From the NCBI GenBank assembly GCA_024036415.1, contig JAMWET010006760.1:509001-573000 (forward strand): a stretch of DNA of 64,000 nucleotides. Reading direction: 5' to 3'. This DNA comes from Prochilodus magdalenae (taxonomy: Eukaryota; Chordata; Actinopteri; Characiformes; Prochilodontidae). A program made the position numbers and the translations under genes. Under the pieces are notes generated by a model. It did not search any database, was not told the origin of the DNA, and saw only the letters and a program-made list of their open reading frames with translations. This document shows, in pieces, positions 36,448 to 48,240 of this stretch. Within the stretch, counting starts at the first letter, position 1; each line of letters opens with the position of its first letter.

Positions 36448-38620
36448 TGATGGTACAGCATGTTTATTATACAACACTTCTCACATTTGTCACTAACACG
36501 AGATACTTGATCATTTGTGTGAACTGTCTCATTGCATCATCTACAGAAAAGACAGCTCTTCTGATCAGCTGCATCATATATATGTGTATATTTGTATCTG
36601 CTCTCCCTTTTGATCATGTATTAGTATTTCATATGATTGGAAATACCTGTGGAAGGAAAGAAGAAAGGGCCTGTGGCACATTGTGGACAACAAATACAGA
36701 AAGGGACTAGCATTATCCATGCATGCCACTCCCTTACTTCAGTCATGGGCATAGTAATAAATGAAGGCAGGAGATGCTTTATGCATACTTCATCAGAAAT
36801 TCTAAAGGCTAGAATAATTTCCAATCTCTAACAACTTATGATCTCCTCCCAGTTTTTGTACATAACAGATCTTTCTTCATTGCAGCCATTTTTTATGAGA
36901 TAAAAACCCTTTTAGGCTCTGTGCCATCATCATAACGGCTGACTTAGTGAGGCCATATCGTGAGCCAATACAGGCATCAGAGCCACGGACTGTATATACA
37001 ATTAATTTGCACCTCCAAAAAATACAAATATAGATTTGGATATGGCGCACATGTGAGCTGATGTCAGCAAGAAGAGCAGTTGAGGAGAGGGGAGGCTTGG
37101 ACAAGGAAATTTAAGGACGCCCATGCCGGAGGTCTTTTCTGTGCTGAGCTGTCACATAGGGATTACGAGAATGAGCAAGAAGCCTACAATAGGCACCAGC
37201 TTATGTACTTTTGCGGACAGGATTTCATTTTTAATCCACTGTAAATTGGGAAAAGAGCACACACACATGACTCTCTTCACTACAGGAGGAAAGTGGGGGA
37301 AATGGGACATGGGGTCTTGTATTGTGCTGGAATGCTGCAAATATACTGGTACAAAGTAAGCACAGGTGGGTAATAAACATAGCATTGGTACCACAAACCT
37401 TAAGTACATATATTAGTTATGGATCCAGTTGTTTTTCATAAGCAGATGCAAACTTTTAAGGTCATCTCAGAGGTGGGTAGTTCAGGAGTTTCACTTCCTG
37501 GACCTGACCTACCCATAGCTGGGGCATCTGCCCCCCAGTAAAGCCCTTAAATAAAGCCTTGTGGTATTAGCTATAGCCAATAATCTTCATAGTAATGGAC
37601 ACAGAAGGTATTTTTAAGTCAGCAAAATTAATTCTATATGTGCACCAAAAAATCCGTAAATTACCAAATGTGAATCCCTGTCTCAATTCTTCCTTCTTGC
37701 TTCAATCACATCATAAAAAGAGTTCACAATATTTCATTACAGAGGTCATACTCCTCCAAAATTGAATACAACTGCAACAGCTGGAGGGCTAAGGCATAAC
37801 GCGGGGGCTGACAATATAAGTAGTGGACACCAAAGATGCCAGAGTGTCAACAACCAGAAGCAGAGATACTGGAGGGGACAAGTCAGAGGAATTGAAGTGC
37901 TTTGGACTGGAGAGGATGGAGAGGCTGGAGCATGGCGGGTCAGTAAGACAAAAATAGTAGCGGCTGGAGGACTGGAAATGGCAGCATGTGGTAGGACTGA
38001 AGTAGTGGTGATCCCTTGAGGGAGATGAGATGGGACTCATGGAATGAATCTTGTTTGTGTCAATTTACAAATGAATACTAAAGTGTGCTGCTCGGCCAAA
38101 CCTGACTAATTTACAAAACAGGTAGACGTATTTTAAGGAAGGCTTTCTGACATGTAACAAAATCAGCAGCACTCAATGGTGAAATGTATCATTTGTTTGA
38201 ATGTTTCATTTCTGAATTAACGAGAACCGCAAATGTCTGTCACTAATAGGAGGAGAGACAAAGGGAAAGTATATTTAGAGGTGCAGAACAGTGCCAAACC
38301 ATCAGCTGCCAGTCTGGCTTTACCCTGACTCAAACATGGAAACTGGGACCAGAGGCAGTGGATTATCTGGAGCTGGAACACAATCAGAGCTCTCCTCAGT
38401 CTCCTTCTGAATGTCATCACTCACATTATGTTTACCAACCTCTGAAAGATCTTTCACACTTACCATGTCATCCACGTCTTTTTTGTGACATTCTGTAACC
38501 TTGTGCTGGAAAATTAAACATTAGCACGGGAACTATAAAAACATCCACCATCTTTAAAATCTTATTTTAAAGGAAATACTTTTTGGAAAAAACGGAATTT
38601 CCAAAAATTAAAAGTAAAAA
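36448..38620. other. Unassigned sequence
   Basis: No repeat family recognised. A G/A-richer stretch at 37780-38040 has short open frames on both strands but no domain. Nothing is supported as a gene. Confidence 0.4.
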
Positions 38621-38718
38621 TACACACACACGCGCGCACATACACACCTATACATGCACACACACACACACACACACCTATACACACACACACACATATA
38701 CACACATACACACACACA
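38621..38718 (+). repeat. (AC)n microsatellite, compound
   Basis: AC repeats with CGCGCG and TATAC/CCTATAC interruptions over 98 bp. An open frame of Thr/His across it is an artefact. Confidence 0.95.
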
Positions 38719-38882
38719 GGCTAGTGTGCATGTTCTCCTGGTGTCTATCTGGGTTTCCAAGGACATGCAGTCAGGTGAATTGGAGATGCTAAATTACCTG
38801 TAGGTGTAAATGCTTATGTCTATGTGTCTGCCCTGTGACAGATTGGTGGCTTGTCCAGGGTGTTCCCTGCCTTCTGCCAAAT
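38719..38882 (+). mobile_element. 5'-truncated SINE copy
   Basis: Same family as 32891-33195 and same orientation: GTGCATGTTCTCCTGGTGTC, GAGATGCTAAATTACC and CTTGTCCAGGGTGTTCCC are shared. The tRNA-like head is missing, as the match begins exactly where the AC array ends. The 3' end runs into the TTG array. Confidence 0.75.
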
Positions 38883-38885
38883 GAG

Positions 38886-38917
<32 letters not shown>

Positions 38918-39008
38918 CTTCTTCTTCTTCTTCTTCTTCTTCTTCTTCTTCTTCTTTTTCTTTTTCTTTTTCTTTTTCTTCTTCTTCTTCTTCTTCTTCT
39001 TTTTCTTG
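38886..39008 (+). repeat. Compound (TTG)n-(TTC)n-(TTTTTC)n microsatellite
   Basis: Ten TTG units (38886-38915), then TTC units, then TTTTTC units (about 38953-38978), then TTC again. Homopolymer-like Lys/Gln/Phe/Leu/Ser frames here are artefacts. Confidence 0.95.
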
Positions 39009-39528
39009 GTACACATTTTTGTCCGCTAACTAGTCCCACAGTTTTCAAGATACTGATCCAACTCCAACTCCAAATTGTTCAGTCTGATCAGAAATGGTCT
39101 GCTTGTATACAGCTTTTTGATCAGATGCAGCCATAGCCACAGGAAGTGGCAATCATTTAAGCTGTGCATCATTCTGTGTTTACTTTTCTAGATTTGGCAT
39201 TGTGTTCTAAAAAGAAAAGGAAAACTGATCCCAGACCCATTCCTGGGTGATGTGAAGAGTATCAGCTGCCTATGCTTCAAAGAGAAGTTGAGGTAAATAA
39301 TGCATTGGCATGTGTGTTAAACTGTAAAGAGCATTAAATAAATGTAGTAAGTTACCAGATGTGCTGTATGTAGAGTTAACAGATATAATGAATACCATGT
39401 TTTCACCAGCACGTACGTTATTGTACTCTTTCATGATACTCGTATGAAACATTTAATGGACCCCTTCTTCCATTTCAGTGTTCCACCTGACAGCTGTAAC
39501 AGCAGCATCACTCTTTCTCTTTGCCATG
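39009..39528. other. Unassigned sequence
   Basis: Nothing recognised. Confidence 0.4.
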
Positions 39529-39637
39529 TTTACATACGTGCGCCAGAGGCCACTCTGTCCTCCTATTGGTCAATGTCAAGACACATGCCAGAAGATGTAT
39601 CAAACTGGGCAGGAAAACACAAGCAGTTCTGACAAGC
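39529..39637 (+). repeat. Dispersed repeat with CCAAT box, copy 1
   Basis: Shares with 42019-42129 the exact string CACTCTGTCCTCCTATTGGT (then CAATG) and a similar downstream layout (CATG.C..AGAAG.....CAAACT). The shared block contains an inverted CCAAT box. Class unknown. Confidence 0.65.
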
Positions 39638-39969
39638 TAGACTTTTCATGAGGCTGGGACATTCAAGATGCCGGTGTTCGTTGATTGTGATTATATGTAA
39701 GTGGGTGAGACTGGTACCGGTGATAAGGGTAGGTGATGTGCTAGGCTGGAGTTTGGAAAAGAAAAGGACCAATCAGGACCACAGGAACCCTTGTGAAGTA
39801 TAGACAGTCATCACCAACTGTACAAGCTAGCTGTTTTTGTAACTTCATTCTAGCACAATAGCTTAGTATCAGTGGAAAATCCAGGTGTGTATGGATTCTT
39901 GTTCACACTCTACATTCAGTGATAAAATGCAAATGATGGCTCCACACTGAAGTAGTGTATAAGAAATAT
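39638..39969. other. Unassigned sequence
   Basis: Nothing recognised. Confidence 0.4.
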
Positions 39970-40430
39970 AATTACGGGGGCTTTGTCAGAGCGAGAGAGA
40001 GAACCCGCCGAAATAATTGCTGTCAAGGTCGAGGCAATTATCACCTCACATAGGCATTACTCATCTTCTCCAGGTAGATTCTTCTCAACAGATGCTAATT
40101 TACATCCCTGCCCTCACCTTTAACTCTGTCCCCTTTCCTCAACGAGTCTCATTTAGTGTTTTGCTCCCATCCGCCACTCCCATTAGGGAATTCCTTTACG
40201 ATGGCTGTTTGATGTGAGGAGAAGACGAGCTGGGGTTTATAACATCTCTCTATTGCCTAAGCCCTCCTCCTGCCCCGATGCCTGTCTAGTCATCGATGCA
40301 TGCGTGCGTCCTCTCGTTTGTTCCGTCTCTGTCCACGGGCCTGTGTAAAGTGATGAGTCAGGGGCGCCCTGCCACCCTAGCTCCAGATTAAAGGTGATAG
40401 GATAGTGAATTAGAATCATTAATCTTCTGT
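39970..40430. other. CNE-like block
   Basis: Repeat-free, CpG-containing sequence with AATTGCTGTCAAGG and GCAATTATCACCTCA motifs (40014-40054), a TGACTCATC-type AP-1 site on the minus strand near 40352-40360, and no convincing frame. Possible regulatory element; inference only. Confidence 0.25.
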
Positions 40431-41164
40431 TTTTTCACTGTCCAACACCTGCAACACCACACCGTCTTCATTTTTCTATCTGAAGGAGAGAAATGTGTAT
40501 TCTCAAATTTTTCTGCCCTGTCCACATTCTGTCAGGGAATGGGATCAATTAGCTTTTTGTCCTGTTATCACAACCCTCTCCTTCAACCATCCACCTCTAG
40601 TCACTTACTCAGCATTCCGTTCCATGTCAAAGCAACTTGCATAGTGTGCTGTGGAGAAACAGGGGGACACCATTGGGGGTGGATGTTCAGGTTTGGCACA
40701 CATTTTAAACACATGCAGCAACCTGAGGAAATATGAGGCGTGAAGGTCAGGATGGAGGTGCACTCTTCACCCACTCTGGCTCCATTTGCTAAAAGCAGAG
40801 GTGAGGAAGGTCTACCTCTGTCTCTCTTACTTGTAGGTCAGTAAAGCTTTGTAAAGCCTTAGTGTGCATGCTGCTATATGAATGAAAATTGACTCTGATG
40901 TTTTTTAATCAACATAATAAAATAATTGCCTAGGTTACCATGTTACCTAGGATACCGTTGGTTCCTTGTGTCGAGCTGCTAGTGAAAAAGGAGGAACCGG
41001 AAATCACTGCTGTGAAACTGTTTATACCTCTCCACAAACAAACTTAAGCAAAAAGCATTTGTAAAAAATAATTAATAACACTTAACTATAACAATAGCTA
41101 TATACATTTTTTTGCATTTAATATGTAAATAACATGAATTAACAAAATTAATTATTCATCACTA
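40431..41164. other. Unassigned sequence
   Basis: A small foldback CCTAGGT..ACCTAGG occurs near 40930-40953. Otherwise nothing recognised. Confidence 0.4.
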
Positions 41165-41345
41165 AGAAGGAAGTGTCGGATGGCATTAGTATTGGGAAGG
41201 AAGATAAAGGTTACCAGGAACAATATATTTAGACTAATATGGGCAATATTTATTGAGCTACACATACAGGATGTCTTACAGACGGTGTCACTGCTCCCTA
41301 AATGTCCGCAACAGTGGCTGTTGGGTCACTTAGCCCATGTTAGAC
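41165..41345 (-). mobile_element. Family A Tc1-derived fragment, shortest copy
   Basis: Contains the subterminal AAGAAGGAAGTGTCGG and GGGAAGGAAGATAAAGGTTA strings of family A and the following AATATTTATTGAGCTACACAT block. It then jumps to the other-end block near AATGTCCGCAACAGTGGCTG, which in copy 1 lies about 370 bp further on. It is an internal deletion derivative of about 180 bp. Confidence 0.65.
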
Positions 41346-42018
41346 AGTTAATCGGTTCTCTCTCTCCATGGTTCATGTAGGTCTCCCAGATCCTTTATTT
41401 CGCTGGTGTGTTCCTTCTTCTATCTACAGCATGCTATGATACTATCTGCATGACTGGTATGGTGCACAATACACCCATGCCCAATAAGACCATGCCAGTT
41501 TCAGAGCCCTATAATTCATCCCCTTTCCAACTCTTCCACCTGTTCAAATTGCTTATAGACTCTTCTTTGAAACTACCCCATCCAATAATACAGGAAGCCT
41601 TGTGTTTCTTTTAAGTTGGAACCACATTATATTTTGTCCTTCATAGTGTTAATCAATCATAGTTTTATAAATCCTTACAGTGTCTTGATCGAGAGACTGG
41701 AAACATTACACCATTGACGCCAATGAATATTTTTTCATGGTCATGCAGTAGTTCATAGCTCCTTAGTGAGGAATGTCAAGTAACTGTCAGTCATGGCTAC
41801 AGAAGTGCTATCTGTGAATGTGGCAAAAAGAGAAAAGAAAGTAAATGTGTCAAGAACACTTTTACTGTCACACAAGCGGTTTAAATTGTGATTGTAATGG
41901 CTAATATTTTGCAGCTGCTGTGATTAGCACTTAGCTGTTAGCATTTTGGTAACATGTTTGTAGCACTGTTAAATTCGAGGCAGATTTTATATGATCTATG
42001 TGATCTGTGGCTCGCTGT
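41346..42018. other. Unassigned sequence
   Basis: Nothing recognised. Confidence 0.4.
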
Positions 42019-42129
42019 TCAGATATGTACATATTTGTGCTAGAGAGCACTCTGTCCTCCTATTGGTCAATGACAAGGAACATGTCATAGGAGAAGTCAA
42101 ACTAGGTAAAAAATACAAAAATTGTGAAC
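42019..42129 (+). repeat. Dispersed repeat with CCAAT box, copy 2
   Basis: Second copy of the 39529-39637 repeat in the same orientation, about 2.5 kb away. The 25-bp core is identical; flanks are diverged. Confidence 0.65.
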
Positions 42130-42939
42130 TCTTTGTGTCATCAATTTTCTTCCATTATGTCACACTACATGACATATTCTAGCACTCATTTTAGGCTGAA
42201 AATTTGTGGACTATTACATAATTGTGTAAAAATCTGACTGAATATAGCGATAGAAGACAAATGTCGCAAATGTGAACATTTACAAACTGTTATTCCTCTG
42301 GAGGCAACTTGAAACAAATCTAAGTGGCCATCTGCATTAATCGCCTCTGAGACCTTTGGTTTGATAGTGTTAAATAATTTTTTGTTTCTTCCATGTTTTA
42401 TGAATGTATTAACACCATTTTGAGCCCCCTGTCACTGATAACGGGACCATTGTCACCGTATAAAAAGTGGTATATTATTATTATATTATATATTTATATA
42501 GCCACGTATTCCACAGACATGACCACCATATGTTTTATGCAAACTGTTGCACACAATCAATCCAGAAAGAGTTGTCTGGAGATGGAAAAGGGGGTTGAAA
42601 CTCTGATGTGGTAGCATCCGATTTAAAGAATCTCTTATTAATGGTAAGTGGAAACTGTTCTGCAACGCTGATCAATAAATGTCAGAGATGCTGGCTGCAT
42701 CTTACATTAAAATGGATCTTCCAGTGCCTACAGGAATAAGGCTATAGTCAGCAAAGTGTAGACACACATTCTCCACCCTCATACCCCCACTCCATTTACT
42801 TCCACTGCGATATCTTGATGACAAGTTTATTCCTGTCTTCAGTGCTTTGGGGAAGATTGAATTTAAGCATTAGAGTAGCATGAGCAATCAGCATTTATTA
42901 GGGCTTTTCTTAAGAGTGTAGCTTTGGATCATGCTCTAA
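42130..42939. other. Unassigned sequence
   Basis: AT-rich; no feature recognised. Confidence 0.4.
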
Positions 42940-43260
42940 TACCATTTTATTTATTGTGAAGGCATTTGTAGTAAAAGCTGTGGCATAGGAGCAGATAATA
43001 AAAGGAAAGTGTCACTCTTGGCTTGCTAATAATTAGTGTAGCAAACACAGACGAGAGAGAGAGCAATGAGTTTGGCAAAGTAAAACAAATGGGCAAAAAC
43101 CCTTTAAAACACACAAACAGCTGTTTTTTTCTCTCAGTGGAAAACTGTATGAGGTCATTAAGGCCAATGCAAATGTTCATCAGTTTTGTTTCACTGAACC
43201 TAAGTTGTAGGACAATATTATTTGTCAGACATTCATTGGGCTGATCCATTTAATGCCTAA
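42940..43260. other. CNE-like block
   Basis: Repeat-free, with GCTAATAATTAGTG, CCAATGCAAATG (octamer-like ATGCAAAT) and TCATTAAGG motifs. Both strands have short frames without domains. Possible enhancer; inference only. Confidence 0.25.
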
Positions 43261-43914
43261 AGACGTCTTATGGAAAAACTTTTTTCAGGGCTGCTGCACA
43301 TACATTTGGTTGTCTGAAGTGCCTGCCATCCCACACAACTAAAACAATCCAGTCAGTATTTTGTGCATTGCCTAGATTAGAACAAGCCATTCACATTTGG
43401 CTTCCTGTCCCATGTCCAAGTGGGGGCTCATTTAAATCATGAGTAATTTCCCCGCACCTAAGTATACCTACCACTACCTAGATTTTTATCTTGATTACTT
43501 TCCATTGGTTTCCAGTTGTGAATTACGTGATGTTATTGGATAAGTCACACACAAGAGAATCAGCAACTGGCTTTTTGTGAAGTTAAATATATTTGTAAAC
43601 AACTGCAACAAAGCCAGCATGCAACTGAATTAAATCTGTGAGAGTTTACAGTGAACTTTAATAGCTTGCATTAAAACGACCATGCTGACTTGCGAACGCT
43701 GCCTGAGGGGTCCTTTGAAAATGATACCAGGATGGGGTTGCAAGATTGGGCTTTACCCCACAGCTGCTGGAATTATGTTTAAGTCAAGAGTTCAAGGGAA
43801 ATGCTCCGTTCTAGGCTGCACTTAAGTGCATAAAGTTTCTTTTTGATTGCAGTTTTGCTAGACACACCTGCACATTTGTACAATCCACTCCGCCTGTCCG
43901 CCTGAAGTCAGATT
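43261..43914. other. Unassigned sequence
   Basis: Nothing recognised. Confidence 0.4.
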
Positions 43915-44130
43915 CTTATTCGCCAGCGTCTTCTTGTTTTCCCATTCCTCCTTAAATGGGACAGCAGTTACATAATGCGTCAGGCTACTTGTCCAGCTTC
44001 TTGTTCAGATTTTCCCATACACCTTAAATCTTGCAGCAGTGGTATGCTGGTCCTTCAGACTACTTGTCCAGCTTCTTGTTTGAAATTCTTGTCCCAACCT
44101 AAATGGTGCAGCTACAGCTACATTCTGTTA
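43915..44130 (+). repeat. Tandem repeat of about 75 bp, three diverged units
   Basis: Units start near 43921 (poor), 43980 and 44055. The last two share CTACTTGTCCAGCTTCTTGTT exactly apart from the preceding base, spaced 75 bp. All three share the layout TTCTTGTT...CCCA..C.CCTTAAAT..GCAGC. Confidence 0.75.
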
Positions 44131-45399
44131 AGAAAAAAAAAGCTGGTAGATAAGCCAAATTTAGCTTCGTGCACCTGATTGCTTTTACATACTAGGTGCA
44201 GCTCTGGCAATAAATCCTCTCCCAAATAAGGGATTAATACAGGATCTGCAATAACCCTAACGCTGTTTGTGTATTAGGTGAATGTCTGTAAGACAAACTT
44301 CTTCTGATCAACAGATGAATTACATCAGAGTTAAATGAGAAAATGGATGCTCTGTGGAAGTATGGGTGTTGGGGACGGGGGGTGGCAGGACGAGCCGTTG
44401 CTCCTTACCATTAACAGGAACAGGGACTTGAATCGGCCATTCTAAAGGGCTATTTAGATAGGGTGAGATGGGAGCTGGGGTGTTGTATCTTTCTGCCATT
44501 CTGACCATGGCATATCATAAGGGGTAAAGTGGGATAATATATGTAACCTTTAATATTCTCACTAATGCTGTCATACTATCAGTTTTTTTCTCTATTCTGT
44601 GTCTGCATTCATGATGTGGGAAACACAATAGCACTACTATAAAAAAAACTGACAAAATATGAGAGGGTGACAGTGGAAGAGAGGGTGAGACAGGGAATAA
44701 CCAAGTAACCACTTCTTGCTATCTGTTATTTATTTATAATTTGTTCCACATTTATATAATACTGATTGTATTTCAAATGAAAGTAAGCATTCGAAAATAT
44801 CAAGGTACCTGGCTGTAAGTATGGATTTACATTAGGAAGATTAGCTTTGCTTTATAAACTGAGCATAAACACAATTATGGCAACTCACACAATGCTCTCT
44901 CACTTCAGTGGATCCACAAGGCAATTAGGCACAGGTGCATCAAGGTTCAAACCTATTCATAGTTCACTTGTTTCAGCTATTAAGATTCTAGACAAATAAG
45001 GCAATGTGAGTACACTCAATAAATTAGAATTATAACTACAATAAAAAAGTGTTTTTGCCAGTTAGTATGAGGTGGTGCCAAACAGAGTCAGAAGCCCCTG
45101 ACCAATGTTGGTGCCCACTGGATGGTGAAACCCCAGTTAATAACAGCACCTAAGCCACTTTATAGCCTGTAACACTCTAAACACAAACAAGAGCATATTA
45201 CACCTAGCATTCTTACACAGAACATGTGTTGAGTGATCACTTCTCTCACATGATGCATGATGTTTGCTGAACGCAATGTTAGCACCATATGCAATGAATA
45301 AACTGAAAAGAAAATCCAGAGGTTTGCATCAATAAATGATTAAATAAACACATTTTAATTCACTGTTAAGGCTAACATTAGCTAACTAACTAGACTAAG
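44131..45399. other. Unassigned sequence
   Basis: Nothing recognised. Confidence 0.4.
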
Positions 45400-46325
45400 A
45401 TGTCAGTAAATATTGCCCTCAGGCACACCCAGGATGGTTCGAGCAGGTGTCACACTTCAGGAAAAGCCCCCTAGCCCTTCCAGCCCACACCATCCTAGAC
45501 AGAATCTCAAATTCCTGGGTATGACAATCACCAAGGACCTGAAGTGGGATCAGCTTCATCATCAAGAAAGCCCAACAGAGGATGTACTTCCTGCGTCAGC
45601 TGAGGAAGTTCAGCATGTCCCAGGAGCTGATGGTGCGGTTCTACACTGCCACCATATAATCTCTTATCACCACGTCCATCACAGTGTGGGGCAGCTCAGC
45701 CACCAAACATGATACCCACAGACTGCAGCGCATCATCAGGTTTGCAAAGAAGACCACTGGAGTCAAACTCCCCACACTGCTGGATCTGCACACTTGCAGA
45801 ACCAGAAAGCGTGCAGAGAAGATCATCACTGATCTATCACACCCTGGCCATCACCTGTTCCCGTGTCTTCCCTCAGGCTGGCCCTTTAGCAGAATGAGGA
45901 TGAAGACAACCAGGCTACAGAGAAGCTTCTTCCCACATGCCATCACGCTCATGAACAGCTGAACATTATAATGCACAGTACAATCCACATTCGGGACACT
46001 TTTCCCACTTCCTGTTCTGCTGTACTGCACTTTAAATGTATCATATTTATACGAACAGTTGCAACACTCCATCCTCCGTACTGCTGTTTCTCTTGCACTG
46101 CAGTTGATAAGCCTTAATCTGCCTCTACAACCGGACTGCTGCACTCAGCACTTCAATATACATATACAAATCCACACAATGTGAAGTTTACAGGTATGTA
46201 AGGTATTGTGTGTGTTGTGTGAAATGTTGTCACTCTCTGTGCACTGTGAGCTAATGTGACCAAAGACAAATTCCTTGTATGTGTGAACATACAAATAAAG
46301 CTTATTTCTGATTCTGATTCTGACC
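45400..46325 (+). mobile_element. 3' end of a CR1/L2-group LINE
   Basis: Plus-strand frames give the C-terminal part of a LINE ORF2: NLKFLGMTITKDLKWDQ, then ITVWGSSATKHDTHRLQRII, AKKTTGVKLPTLLDLHTCR and RLQRSFFPHAITLMNS, ending in a stop near 45962. A frameshift near 45562 and a stop near 45658 break it. The UTR ends with AATAAAGCTTATTTC and a GATTCT tandem tail (46304-46323), the usual short-repeat terminus of such LINEs. RT catalytic blocks are absent (5' truncation at about 45400). Confidence 0.85.
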
Positions 46326-46829
46326 TCAATGTCAAAAAAACGACCAAATATGGTAAAAATGTTAAGGTTTCAGCAATGTTAAAAAATAACCTTTAATAAA
46401 ACCTCTACTTACAGGCACTTTACCTGTGATAGTGAGTAATAAATAAAATATATACTTCATGCTTTTGTTATTGTCTGCATTAACTTATGGGTGTTAATAA
46501 TGGAGTAGCTGATACATGGAATAGCTAATTTCTACATAAAGCATACAGTGCAGTCTATAAGAAACAGTGCAGAGAATGTATTCTTCTTTTGTTCCAAACA
46601 ACAAAGACTGCTTTGTAACAGCTGTGAAAAGGGTACTCTCTATTTAATCTCTACTAAAGTAACAATACTTCTACTGTGGTACAAGTAAATGTGTTAATAG
46701 AGGATCTTACTCAGGTTAGAGTTTTTTATTGGAAAAGTACTGGAGTAATCAAGTTTATCTTTTTGTAAAACTCAATTCAATTTGAACAAATAAAACTAAA
46801 GCAAACGATGAAATTACTGGGCAAAACGA
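46326..46829. other. Spacer between two LINE 3' ends
   Basis: AT-rich and unassigned. Confidence 0.4.
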
Positions 46830-47590
46830 AGTGCTGAGACTGATCATGGTTTGCTCCACTGTAGTTCACATTGATCACATAGTGCACACTATCGAGAGCA
46901 TCCTGAGCAGCTGCATCACTTCCTGGTTTGGAAACTGCACCGCATCGGATCGCCAGTCCCTGCAGCGAGTAGTGAGGACAGCTGAGAAGATCATTGGTGT
47001 CTCTCTTCCCACCATCATGGACATTTACACCACACGCTGCATCCGCAAAGCAACCAGCATCGTGGATGACCACACACACCCCTTATACACACTCTTCACC
47101 CTCCTACCATCTGGAAAAGGTACAGAAGCATCCGGGCCCTCACATCCAGACTGTGCAACAGCTTCTTTCCCCAAGCCATCAGACTCCTTAACACCCAGAG
47201 TCTGGTCTGAATAACTGCACACATTTTAATGACTGGACTGAACGCACACACAATCTCATCTTTTAAATCTGTCCACACATAACACTTAAAGAATACAATG
47301 TTTACATGTATACCAAATATGGACACAACTGCTGCTAAAAACAATGTTCATCTTTTAAAAAAATGGACATAACCACACTTTACTGCTCCCACTACCAGTG
47401 GGCTATCTGCACTGTCCCCTCCCTGTATGTATTGTTTGCTGTTTCGTGTATTGTAAATAGTCTTGTGTATTTATTGTTCTATGTAGCACCTTGGTCCTGG
47501 AGGAACGCTGTTTCGTTTCACTATGTACTGTACACCACTGTATATGGTTGAAATGACAATAAAAACTACTTGACTTGACTTGACTTGACA
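46830..47590 (+). mobile_element. 3' end of a second CR1/L2-group LINE
   Basis: Plus-strand frame 46831-47212 reads ESILSSCITSWFGNCTASDR, QSLQRVVRTAEKIIGVSLPT and IVDDHTHPLYTLFTLLPSGK; after a frameshift near 47117 come RALTSRLCNSFFPQAIRLLN and a stop near 47210. The 3' UTR ends AATGACAATAAAAACTA followed by a CTTGA tandem tail (47568-47588). Tail and protein differ from the LINE at 45400, so this is a different family. It is 5'-truncated. Confidence 0.87.
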
Positions 47591-48079
47591 CTGACACACC
47601 TTGAGGTTCACATTGAACTATGTGGATTTTAGATTATAGACCTTAATAAGGTCTACAGTAAGCATATAAATTGAATTTGAGGAATAAGTGTATTTTTGCT
47701 TGTGGAGTCTATAAGTACGTGGCAGTCCAGGCATAGTACAGTTTATTAACAGTCAGAACAAACGATAATCTGATCTGCTTCCAACAAACAAACTTCAAAC
47801 GTCGCTACTCATTGACTGATAACTAAAAAACAGAGAGTGTAAAACAAATGTAATGTGACAGAATTTTATTTTATAGTCTACAGCTTATGGGGATAACTAT
47901 ATTGCCAGATATACTGTATACCTCTAAACCTGCAATATAACCACATTTTATGCCAGTAGAATGTATGGGTCCAAACCAATATTAGCTAAAGTAGCTGCTT
48001 GCTCAGAGTGGAGGTTTTCTGCAGGTTTGGGGAGGCATGATAATGTAGCCAGGTGGTAAACTATGTACAATACCTAGGG
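47591..48079. other. Unassigned sequence
   Basis: Nothing recognised. Confidence 0.4.
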
Positions 48080-48240
48080 TGTGGCTGTACCTTTAAGAAT
48101 ATCTGTCTAACATGCTAGCCACCTGCAAGAGGAAGGGGTGGGGCTTGGAGCAGGGACAGAGAAGCAATTCTGAGGTTGGTGATTTTTGGGGTTTGCCATT
48201 GTCAATAAATATTCGTGCATCCAGAGACATCCTTGTAAAA
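48080..48240 (+). mobile_element. Possible short solo LTR
   Basis: Starts TGTGGCTGTACCTTTAAGA, a phrase common at fish LTR starts. It has a GC-richer middle and AATAAA at 48204-48209 followed by GTGCATCC and a CTTGTAAAA end. The right terminus is not a clear CA and no target duplication was found. A weak candidate. Confidence 0.28.

Noticed and set aside
38583..38792. Thr/His-rich plus frame
   Set aside because: Translation of the AC microsatellite and the adjoining SINE.
38789..39048. Overlapping open frames of poly-Lys, poly-Arg/Thr, poly-Glu/Gln and poly-Phe/Leu
   Set aside because: All are translations of the TTG/TTC array in different frames; no gene signals.
46777..47344. Minus-strand frames of 65-100 residues
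   Set aside because: Shadows of the plus-strand LINE C-terminal coding sequence.
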